A stretch of 64,000 nucleotides of DNA from Primula veris (lineage: Eukaryota > Streptophyta > Magnoliopsida > Ericales > Primulaceae): positions 14,663,752 through 14,727,751 of the forward strand of contig OY821742.1 in assembly GCA_963682055.1 (NCBI GenBank), given 5' to 3'. Numbering within the stretch: position 1 is the stretch's first letter; every line of letters starts with the position of its first letter. Below the pieces are notes generated by a model. That model was given only the letters and a program-made list of their open reading frames with translations, had not been told where the DNA came from and made no database searches. Positions 54,330-64,000 of this stretch are shown here, in pieces. Both the position numbers and the translations under genes were made by a program.

Positions 54330-55975
54330 GAACGTTTTGATTTCTTCGTATTCATGCTGTCGATGTGAGTCGAGTTTATTCGCAGTGCTAAACACATAAA
54401 AACCTTAGGGATGGAAAACCCAGTGTGAGACAAAATCGGTAGTTAGGAGAAACTGTGTAGCCGAATGATATAGGCCAAAATATCATGTAAGTAATTAACC
54501 ACAAAAACAGTGTGCCTCATCAAAACCTTGCCAGAGCAAACCCAATGGGAAAATCTCTGATCGAAGAAAAAAGAGTGCAACAATGGTAGTAGTAGGGATC
54601 AACCACAAAACATGTGCCTCATCAAAACCTTACTAGAGTAAACCCAGTAGGAAAAACCTCTAGTCGAATGACAAAAGAGTACACAGTGGTAAGAAGTATA
54701 CAACAGGATACTCCCCCTAATTTCGGCAATCTTAAGTGAGATATGATGGGAACGTGTCTCGCTAAAAACCTTGCCAAAGAAAACTCAGTGGAAAAAAAAC
54801 CTTGATCTAAGGACAAAAATAGTACACGAGCATGCGACTGGATGCTCCCCCTCACTTGCACACGATAGGGTGCGAGGATTTCGACTAAGTAGTAATTAGT
54901 GCAATAAACATTCACTTGGATGCTCCCCCTCACTTGCACACGACTGAGTGCAAAGATTTCATATTCCAAGAAAGAGTACGAGCATTCGACTGGATGCCTC
55001 ATTTACTTGCACACGACAGTATGCAAAAAAATATAACGTGGAATAAAATGAGCATTCGACAGGATGCTCTTAAACTTCATATGTGAAGATTTATTTTGGC
55101 AAGAAATGCTAAATAGCATAATCTAGTCATGTCTCTCTTGATCGATAACAACAAGTTGTCCTCAAATAAGACAAGTGTTTTAACTGGATCGTGAGACAGA
55201 GCATATGTAATTCAAATATGGCTAATACGAGCTCGAAGCCATATACACTCTCTAGTCGTCTCATAGAGCACGGGTAGATCAGAGTGATTCGTTTGGAGTC
55301 ATTTTAATAACTCCAAGATATTGCCTTATTCCTAATGGTAAAGACAGACCATGTTAGGAATATTCCTTATGCGGGTCTGATAAGTAACCGTCATCGGTAT
55401 AACCGAAAAAGGGTTGCGTTAATTCGAGTACCGAATGGGGTAGGTACACTCGATGACGCAAATGGGATAAACTAGCCCACTTCCAAAATTACCATAAGGT
55501 AAGGGAATATGTCTTTAGTGCTATTTTGATGGCAGCGTATTAGCGCGATACTGAGTCGAGCTATACCATTCACAGCAGACGAGATATTCGTCCTAGCACA
55601 TTAGACCAAGTACAATGATGCGCTTATTGTACTTAGATATGAACATCATGGTTCAATATCTCTTCATCGTCTCATCAGGGACGGACTGTGTCTATATCAA
55701 TGTCTAGTGATCGAACGATCATTGGAGAATCTGACGACTTAGCGTCATGATGAATAAAACATCATAACACCTTCTGGGTGTAGTCTGAATCATGGACTTA
55801 GATTCAATCTTTATAGGACTCGATCATCGGGCCGAGTCACTACCGTGTCTTCCCAAGATCCTTCATCTCGAAGGCAAATCCAAAAATAGATCGCGTAATA
55901 AAACACGCAAGGGCATAATACTTGTTCAAGTATCCCAAGCTAATCAAGTACTCACTTAGGTGGGTATACCACATC
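54330..55975 (-). other. 3' internal region of right copia copy, hairpin-rich, with a triplicated motif
   Basis: It includes the segment CTTGCCAGAGCAAACCCAATGG (complement of sequence often found between RT and 3' LTR in Ale-like copia elements), twice more as CTTACTAGAGTAAACCCAG and CTTGCCAAAGAAAACTCAG. A unit with GGATGCTCCCCCTCACTTGCACACGA occurs at about 54838, 54915 and, degenerate, 54991. Inverted repeats such as GAGCAT-TCGACAGG-ATGCTC (near 55049) and GACTCG...CGAGTC (near 55818) are frequent. No coherent RT/RNase H frame could be read by eye. Confidence 0.5.
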
Positions 55976-58663
55976 CGCTCGGATTATATTAATCCATATA
56001 GTGAACATCTCATTTAATTGAGATCGTGTTCCGTGGTCAGGAACTACTTGATTCAAGCATTATGAAGTCACACAGGGACCTTCATCCACATCTCTAGTCT
56101 AAATCCCCACAGAGATAAGATCGTGACCACAATCACATGCTGTATAATCAGTTTTCCGGAAACTACTAAACTGATAAAGTAGATGACCGTTATAACGTCC
56201 ATTACGAGGAAATAAAGTATCTCGTAATCAATTCCAAGGTGTGAGAGAAGCCTTGCGCTACTATGCGAACATTCTACAATCTCATTATTCTCATCACTCT
56301 TCCTTACGAATAACCAAATAAACGAACTCGTTTAACATTGGTGGTGTTGGAGCTACAGGTCCGAACACACTTTCGCTAAGGAGTCTACTTGGATTGCAAG
56401 TTTCCGTTAGTCCAGTCTATTCTACGTTGACTTCAGGCAACGATACATGGTTCCCTGTCATAATTTGCTCATATTATCAGTCGTCACTGAATATATGAAC
56501 AAGTAATCAATGACAGTCTCGTTTCGCTTCCATATCGTCTAAGATATCATGATCGATAGATATTTCGAGATTCTTAGGATGAGGAGGAAATCACACATCT
56601 CCTTGATCCTTTATAATCTCGTGCGACAAACGAGTTTCAATTCACCACCTCTGGGGCTGAACGAATTAAGAACCGGTCAACTTTCCCATATCTTGGGAAG
56701 GACGACAGACTGACGGCCGTCGGCAGTGTCCTATGCTTGGCGGGTTCGGCCAAAGCAACGTGTTACGACAGGAACACGGCGTCCGACATGGACGTCTATC
56801 CTTGCAAGCATTTTGCAGCAGGTATAAATGATCTCGTGACATCTCATAAAGTCATTAAATGCGTTTGGCATTTAGTTAGACTTGAAGGAGTCTATGCACT
56901 TATCACTAAGTGCAGTTTTGGGGATCAAGCTAAGACTGAGTGGGTTATGCCACGTTACTTCACGTCGTTTCTTATCAACGGTAACTTGCAAATCTCCCCC
57001 TAACGATGGGGAGAACAATCTTAGCGATGTCACTTTCGCATATCATGCGGTAAAGAGATCGCTTGCCAAGGTTACTCTATCAAATGATAGGCAGGAGATT
57101 CATAATCGACTTATGTCCCCTTCAGAGGTCCATATTTTGAACGCTATAGCGGCTCAATCAAAATATTAATTAATCACTCTAAACACGCGTTAATTTGAGA
57201 CTTCTGGCTCATAACCAGTAACCAGCTAGTACACATATAGTGTTTGAATGTCTATGGGCCTCATGACGGACCAATGCAGCAAAATAGCATGACCCCGCAC
57301 GGAAATATAAATCTTGGTGTGCAAGACCAAGAAGTGCGTGCAACCATTTGCAGTCGCATCATCAAACTTTCCGTGAGTCCATTTGGGTCTGAACATAATC
57401 GACAGGATGTTCAATTTAAATTTCCAAACTCAAGTAATTCAAATCGAAATTTCGATTCTTACTCTTCGGAATTATCAAGTCGACTAGACTTTTCAGGATA
57501 ATCCGGATCATGAGCCATTAACTTAATGATAGGGCTAAAAGTTTGGGAAATACTGCATTTCTGTGGACAACAATAATCATGTGACCTATTGTCGATGCAT
57601 CAACCATAACCATTTATATTTATGGTCCGTCTTATGGTTGGATAAGTCCACAATAACTCATTCAATTATTTACAAGAATTCTACGAGTCCATTTCGTGAT
57701 CTTTACACATACTAGTCTTTCAAAGTGAGCATTAATGGCATGAATTTCGGATTAATCGTGAAATATATTCTCAGAGAGAATTCAAATACGATGCGATTAT
57801 AAATCAAGCATCGTCTTTTGACCCGGGAATATCTCATCCGGTCAATGCCACAATATCAAAATGCTCTTATTAATCGACGACAGGCGAATGATAGTACAGA
57901 CAATCATGTCTTATCATCTAAATCATTTAACAATCGACGACAGGCGAAATGATAAGGTAACTTTAAATGCTTTAAAGAATGTGGTAGCAACCACTTGAAA
58001 GACATTTCAACTCCTCTAAAATACGCTTTTGGTCGTATTGAATGGAGGCTATGTAAAGAAATTTTAATTCTTTCATGAGCTATTACCAGATAACACTGGT
58101 TTTCTCGAATATTTTATAACTCAACAAGGTACGGCAGGACCTACATGAGTATAAGAGTTCATATTTGACAAATCAATTTGGTTTTACCAAAGATTTCGAT
58201 TTTGGAACGACATGCCCAGAATCATTGTCACCGAGTACTCTTTTAGGCAAGTAGTTGGTGAAATTATGTGGTACACTGTTACCCACTATTTCCAGAAAAC
58301 CAACTACACCACAAGTATTGCCTAAAATTTCATAATTTAAAGTTTGGTCACATTTTTCAAAGGAATTTGCTCAAAACACTTTAAATTATTTCGAGAAATT
58401 TCGTAAACAGGCAAACCATAATCCAAAAGTATGGTCCAAATGGAAAAATAATAATCCAAATGGAAAACATAAACCAGATGAGCGAAAAAATAGCTCAATG
58501 ATTTATCAAAATCTATAAAGAAAGGTATCAAACTCATTTGAGCCACAAAATCGGGGGTCTCAAGAGTTTCCTTTCAGTTAGCTTTAACCACATTAGCATC
58601 GGTTTTTCCACCTTTATAATAGTTGTGAACTATTTAAGGAGTAACCGTGCATGACATTTGTCT

Positions 58664-59102
58664 TTATAGCATAGAGTTGGCTCCTTGAGCATTATCTCTT
58701 GTTTTGTGACAACAGGCCATATTGTTCCTTTCAATTACTGTCTTGGAGCCACATGTTTTCAATTTTGACGATTGTCTAAAATCTCGCTTGGCTAAGCGAT
58801 TCATCGGGATCGTGACAGTTCGAGACAAATAACACTTGTCTAGGTTCTCGATTCGTGGAAAAAAAATGTACACGAAGAGCCTTAATATCAGGCAAACAAT
58901 TCGCTATTGTCCCAATAGGATTAAAACTACTCACCGGGGCAATTTTCTTATCCAGTAACAGATGGGCGATAAAGGAATATGGTGAATATAAATTCATGAT
59001 ACTACTTATGGAATACAATTTCCAAGCTAGTATTTTGGTGAATAATTGCTCCAATATGTCAATTTCAGACATTTGTTCACCATAGACGTCATCACGTCTC
59101 AA
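58664..59102 (-). pseudogene. Copia gag remnant, right copy
   Basis: Reads GEQMSEIDILEQLFTKI, FIAHLLLDKK and NPIGTIANCLPDIKALRV, the same degenerate Ale-type gag as at 3456-3870 with the same frame changes. The sequence corresponding to the Arg/Gly-rich tail and zinc knuckle is not intact. Confidence 0.6.
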
Positions 59103-59274
59103 ATGTGGCTGCGGAATAAAATCAACGCCTTAGCATTCATCCTGAGGGTAACAACAAACTCGTGTTTTACTCATTAAAGATGGCATCCAAAAAAAAATTT
59201 TGGCATCACATTTTCACACATCAGGGTGAGTAACATGTGGTGACGGTTTAAAATCAACGTTTAAACAGTCATTT

Positions 59275-59444
59275 CGCAAGTATGTTTTACGATTTTTCTC
59301 ATCATAGATGGCATCCAACATGTGTTGAGAGTTCTGAATTATTTATCATATAAAACGACCGCAAGTATGTTTTACGATTTTTCTCATCATAGATGGCATC
59401 CAACATGTGTTGAGAGTTCTGAATTATTTATCATATAAAACGAC
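59275..59444. repeat. 85-bp perfect tandem duplication in right copia copy
   Basis: CGCAAGTATGTTTTACGATT...CATATAAAACGAC is present at 59275-59359 and again at 59360-59444. The left copia copy has a single copy (about 3193-3285), so the duplication arose after the two separated. The junction falls inside a TATAAA-ACGAC hairpin. Confidence 0.9.
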
Positions 59445-61198
59445 TGGTTTATATGTTTATGGTTTGCACAAGCACAAACTTTTTTCCGAAACGACAGGTT
59501 CGAAAATATTAGTTTTGCTTCTCATGTGAATCGGTTTTCATTGATCGAACGACGAGTCGATACTGAAACAACAATTCGGCGAAACATACATCAATATATA
59601 AACACACTCGGGGAAATTATTATTTAGTCAACCCCTTTCGGTAGCTCTAATTGAACACGACCAGGAAAGACGGTGAGGGTGGAGGGCACGAATGCCACTT
59701 AAAACCCGACCTCATTAGGATATCGACTTCCGCCTATATCTTTCCTAGACATCGTATCCAAATAGGTGAGCCTATTTAGGGAAGGTTCATAATTTTTTCA
59801 ACTTAAATGTGAATATATATGATTTTGCAATTCTACCATTCATGGCAATAAATAACATATATATCTATTCTAGATAACCACATATATATACAAGGCAGTA
59901 TAAAATATATTCATGATATATATCTAATCATGCAGTAGATTTGGTGATAAACTAAATCAATTCAGGATTATCAATCACACAAATTATATCATACCAAATC
60001 AAATCAAATCAATTAGATCAAATCAAACAATTAACTGCCATATGTGATATTTATATCTATGGTAATATCAAAAGATATGTGGATTATGCTAACAAGATAT
60101 CAATCAATTATCTACGGTTTATTGCTATATAAGTAATTCTATACATGGTAGTTTTAACATGCAAGCAAACAATATATTTTTAATTACCAATTAATTATAT
60201 ATATGGTAATTTTTAACATGTAAAGTGGTTAGATTTACATGGAAACATATCAATTTATTCAATTAACATGCAATTTTTATTCACTTGCATTTTTAATAAA
60301 TATATATATGCATGTGGGTGGATATTTATACCGAATATTGACTTTTATAACACATATATACTGTTTTTATACATGTAATATACTACAGGGACTATCCGTG
60401 TAATTTCAGCAAACTATATATCTATTTACAGCATTATTACTGCTTCAGTCCATAATTTCAGACAAGTTTCAGTTTGGTCCTTTAGTAATTAACATGCACA
60501 GTCAATAGTTTCAACGAATTACAAAATAGTATTCCTGGTTTCAATTCATCACATATTCAGTCTGACTTATAACTATATGTTCATAATTACATGATTTTCA
60601 ATTGATTACATGACTTTTAATCCAATTCATAAGCAATATTACAGAGCGAAATAGTGTGATACACAGATGGTTTCAATTTTCACAGTATATTCAATTTATG
60701 ACAAAACAAACAATTGCAGTTTGTATTCATTAATACTTTTTATACAGTACTCGCTAGCAATTATTAATCTGTCTAATTCATGGTAATTTTTGGTACAATC
60801 ACGCAATTGTTATTTATGACATAGACTTAATATAGTAGTCAAACAGGTAGCATCGTATATTAATCAAAACACAATTGTAATTCTAACATGCAAACTCCAA
60901 ACAAGTTATTTCAACCGTAATTGACATATGTTTATTATAGGTATCCGGTTTGTAAACTAGCATATGGCATACAGTGATACAACGAATTACTTTTTTTTTT
61001 CATGCGTTTTGATCATACGTGTAAGTATAAGAAAAAATATACCGTATCTTGCTATGTTGTTGAAGGCCAATATAGCAAAACCCTAAAATTACGAATAAAC
61101 CTCAAGGTTTATAAATACTCAATATCCGTGCGTTTATCCAAAATCTCCAATATCCGTGAGCGTATATACTATTCTCCGCGAGCAAAGTGCTGATAACG

Positions 61199-61393
61199 TG
61201 TTGTGTGACATATTAGCTCCTTATAGATATATATAGAGATATGTATAGATATAGAGAGAGGTATGAGAAACAACATACGAAATGTTTATTCAATTAATAT
61301 GATTGTATATATAGAGAGATACATCAAGAGACCCCTGATCCTCTATAGAGGATAGCCCAATATAAACCCAATAGAATAAGCCCTAACCATTAA
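61199..61393 (-). repeat. 5' LTR of right copia copy, outer end eroded
   Basis: The minus strand ends ATGTCACACAACA at 61199 and is followed by the primer-site-like CGTTATCAGCACTTTGCTCG. At the outer side similarity to 54096-54319 fades after CCAATAGAATAAG (61364-61377) and the final TGTTGTAGGA is missing, so about 10-15 bp have been lost next to CT-rich DNA. Confidence 0.75.
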
Positions 61394-64000
61394 TTCTCTC
61401 TCTGTTTCGTCACACCCCCCACACATGCATCATGCATGTCAGCCATATATGAAGCAGGGATTGCACCGTTGGCTCCGTAACGTCACCCCACGCTCTCTCT
61501 CGTTGTACATTCAGGTCATTTTTCTCTTTTTTTTATGCCTGTTTTTGATTATTTTTCGCTTTCCCTTGTTACCAATTTTTTTTATGTATATAAATTTTAT
61601 TTTACAGTAAAAACGAGTCTTTGATTGAATTCTGGTGGTTCTCAATTGATCCAATTTCGTCGCGAGCTCAGTTGAAAATTTAGGGTTTTGATTCTTGATG
61701 GGTTTTTTTGTGTGTGAATCAATTTGTTTAATTTATTCTCTCTATCGTGTTCCAAAAGGATACGTTTTTACACTCTAGGGTTTCAAATCTCAATAGATTT
61801 TGCTCTCTATATATAGTTCTACTGGGTTTTATCACAAGTGACTTGATGGATTTTTCTCTCAATATAGTTTTATTGGGTCTAATTTAGGATACGTTTTTAT
61901 TGATGTCAAATTGAGTTAACGTCAATCAAGCACCCAATGATGAAATATCAAACTTAAAAAAGTGACGAAATTTGTCCACTTTAAAAAAGAATTAAATTCC
62001 TTATAGGCTGTCAATTTTTATTGTAACTCATGTTGGATTGTTGATCTTTCTTATTCCATACAAATTTTGAGCATATAAAGAATTTTAATATATGTTACTG
62101 TACTTTGAATGAAAATGTTACAGCTGGTTTTTAAAATTTATTGAATTTGCGTTAGAGTTGTGATTTTTATTGGGATCTGTTTTACACTCTTGTTAAATGA
62201 GCCGGATGCTATTTCTAGGGATTTTAATTGTAGCGCTCTCTATATACTTTTTGGGTTTTCAAAGATTACTTGTTGAAATTTATAGGTTATTTATTAAATT
62301 TAGTATAATGTACATAAGGACCAATCTTTATGTCGTGTTGATTAGTTAGGTCAAATTATGTACCAAGAGATATTAGGTAGTGTGGATGATTTTTCGACCT
62401 CCCCCTGTCCACTGAATTTGATGGTAACAAAAGGTTATTTCGCTAGATTGTAAACAGATTCTTATACTCGGCCCATGAATATATTTTAGGTGTTCTATAT
62501 TTGTTACCAAGCCTATCTAAAGTGTAGTTGCTTATATTTTTGATGATATGTATATAAATTTAATTTTCCAGCTAGTGTAGAGGTCGCTGCTAACTGCGTA
62601 TAACTGCTTTCTCTATGGATTTTTTGATTTTTTCTACTCGTGTTTGTTTTCGTAAATTTATGTTTGAACTTGTCGGACTCATATTTGAAGTTTGATCAAG
62701 TCGAATAACCTTAATTTTTTTCCAAGCCTAAATAGGCCAGCTTATTTGCTTATGGCTGAAGCCAACAATCACTTAATGTCATCTGAAATTCTTTTTTTAA
62801 TTCATATCAGATTTTGGCCATATATACTTATTGATGTTAGCAAGGTAGACATGCTCAACACCACTGTTAAATTTTATCCATGCCTATTATGTTTCTCTAT
62901 AACTATGCAGAAAATGGCTCACCCCTGATGATATGTTGAATGTTTTCTTCAATTCATGTCTCACTAGGTAATTTTATTTTCTTAAAAAAAAGAATGTTCA
63001 TAATTCCCTAGTATGTAAACACAGGTTTGGCAGACTAAGTTCAACACTTCAACTTGATAAATTTTTAATCCTCATCAAAATTTACACAAATATTGAAGTA
63101 TTGAACTCTACTTTAACCCTTGAAGTCTTTACTTACTCGAGTTCAATTGTAACTTTTATTTTGTGAATATTCCTATTCTCAAATATGTATTTGTACTATG
63201 TTGAGTTGACTTTAAACTAAAGTAATATCAACAGTAGGTATAAACAATACATATTGACTTGGTAACATATTCGGAATTTGTCAATTCCGTATATACAGAT
63301 TCTACGAATATTAAAAGTCCTTAACTTGACCTTAATCCTTGTACAGGGGAGGGAGTAAGCAACTATTAGAGCTGCTTCATCTGCTGGCACCATTATGGTT
63401 AGCAACTTCACATTTCAACCTCCTAATTTTCGATGCATTTTTACTACTTTTTCTTGTTTCAGTTAATAGCTTTAAGTTTCTTCTTTGGTAAAGTAAATTT
63501 AAAAATGACCACTCATTGAGAAATGCCTACTATAAGTGCGAGGGTAAATTATGGTTTAGTGACATGAGTTTTGGCCAATTTTAGGATAATTGACCTAGGT
63601 TTTTGCAATTCCGGTTTTGTGAACTAAGTTTAACTTTTGTATTGTTTTAGTGACCTTGCGTCAATTCAGTGGACGGAATACGTTACACGTGCTATTACGT
63701 GCCCTCACGTCTGTTAACTAAAAGGGTAAAACATTATTTTCCCAATTAAGTTAAACAAAATGACCAATATGCATATATACCCAGATTAGGGCTTATACAG
63801 ACACATATATACTCATATATATATAGAGAGATATAGATACAGAGAGAGATAAATTAAGTTAAAAAAACAACCAGTTGATGCTAATTCAAATTAGGGTTTA
63901 TACAGACGACCAATTAAAGAGACGATTGATGGGTTGGTGTGTGCATGAAAATGTTCATTCGCCCCAATATTGTAAGTGCTCTCTCTCTCTTGTTATTGTA
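61394..64000. other. Non-coding-looking DNA, possibly the 5' part of a gene beyond the window
   Basis: It starts with a CT-rich stretch (TTCTCTCTCTGTTTCGTCAC at 61393-61412, CGCTCTCTCTCGTTGTACAT at 61491-61510) and continues with T-rich, intron-like sequence to 64000. No ORF with family features is present; the frames at 61425-61610 and 62692-62928 are short and featureless. The succession would suit a leader exon plus long intron of a gene to the right, but this is inference. Confidence 0.35.

Larger units (their letters stand above)
54096..61393 (-). mobile_element. Decayed Ty1/copia element, Ale/Retrofit-like, right copy (longer, inverted)
   Basis: Minus-strand element of about 7.3 kb. 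The 5' LTR is about 61199-61393 and the 3' LTR is 54096-54319. The internal sequence matches the left copy (1307-6637) in inverse orientation for most of its length, for example around 57210-57420 versus 5150-5360, where differences are few per hundred bases. It also keeps about 1.65 kb (54330-55975) lost from the left copy. Gag and pol are broken by stops and shifts shared with the left copy, so neither is autonomous. There is no intact ORF over 110 codons. An exact 85-bp tandem duplication lies at 59275-59444. Confidence 0.82.

Noticed and set aside
61425..61610. 61-codon ORF near a CT-rich leader-like stretch
   Set aside because: No signal for a real protein: composition shifts to hydrophobic and T-rich sequence in the second half, and there is no family similarity.
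1..64000. tRNA, rRNA, organelle or bacterial genes
   Set aside because: None recognised by eye; the primer-binding sites are tRNA-complementary segments of 12-18 bases and not tRNA genes.

Overview
The window is plant nuclear DNA from a eudicot. It holds intron-bearing genes with GT-AG splice sites, a group I WRKY gene with its conserved introns, a PEX5 first exon, AT-rich intergenic DNA with Stowaway, hAT and foldback elements, and nested Ty1/copia and Ty3/gypsy LTR retrotransposons. The species cannot be named from the sequence. Only one complete host gene is present. Most of the window is mobile DNA of several ages.

Layout. 1-1104: start of a PEX5 gene (minus strand; exon 1 plus part of intron 1). 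1307-6637: decayed Ale-like copia element (plus strand), about 200 bp upstream of the PEX5 start codon. 6797-7890: four more copies of the PEX5 5' flank. 7890-9994: intergenic. 9995-32097: a 22.1-kb Tat-lineage Ty3/gypsy element with 554-bp LTRs (4 differences by eye) and a perfect 5-bp target duplication GTATG. It has gag, pol with RT, RNase H, a second (archaeal-type) RNase H and integrase, a ten-copy 72/73-bp tandem array, and then about 14 kb of minus-strand genes. These are a multi-exon gene with the 'putative gypsy type transposon' domain (PF04195) plus long coiled coils, and five short coiled-coil genes, each with its own TATA-like box. A 4.9-kb gag-only copia element (TR-GAG type; 1254-bp LTRs with one difference seen; TSD CAATT) sits inside the antisense gene (19805-24671). 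32098-44899: AT-rich intergenic DNA with MITE/foldback elements and a solo LTR (37371-38429, TSD GAATC). 44900-48825: a five-exon WRKY20-like gene (plus strand). 49876-51454: remnant of a 2-oxoglutarate dioxygenase gene interrupted by a repeat that recurs inverted at 52888-53745. 54096-61393: a second, longer copy of the Ale-like copia element on the minus strand, inverted relative to the copy at 1307-6637. 61394-64000: no gene recognised.

How the parts relate. PEX5 (peroxisomal import receptor) and WRKY20-like (transcription factor) are unrelated host genes. The gypsy element has four nonsense codons in gag-pol, and one more in the antisense gene, all explicable as C-to-T or G-to-A transitions, as expected for a methylated silenced element. 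Its nested passenger is younger still. The two features most worth a second look are the tandem array of self-contained antisense coiled-coil genes in the gypsy element, and the dense, recurrent short hairpins with a shared CCTGTCGT-like loop in both copies of the decayed copia family.
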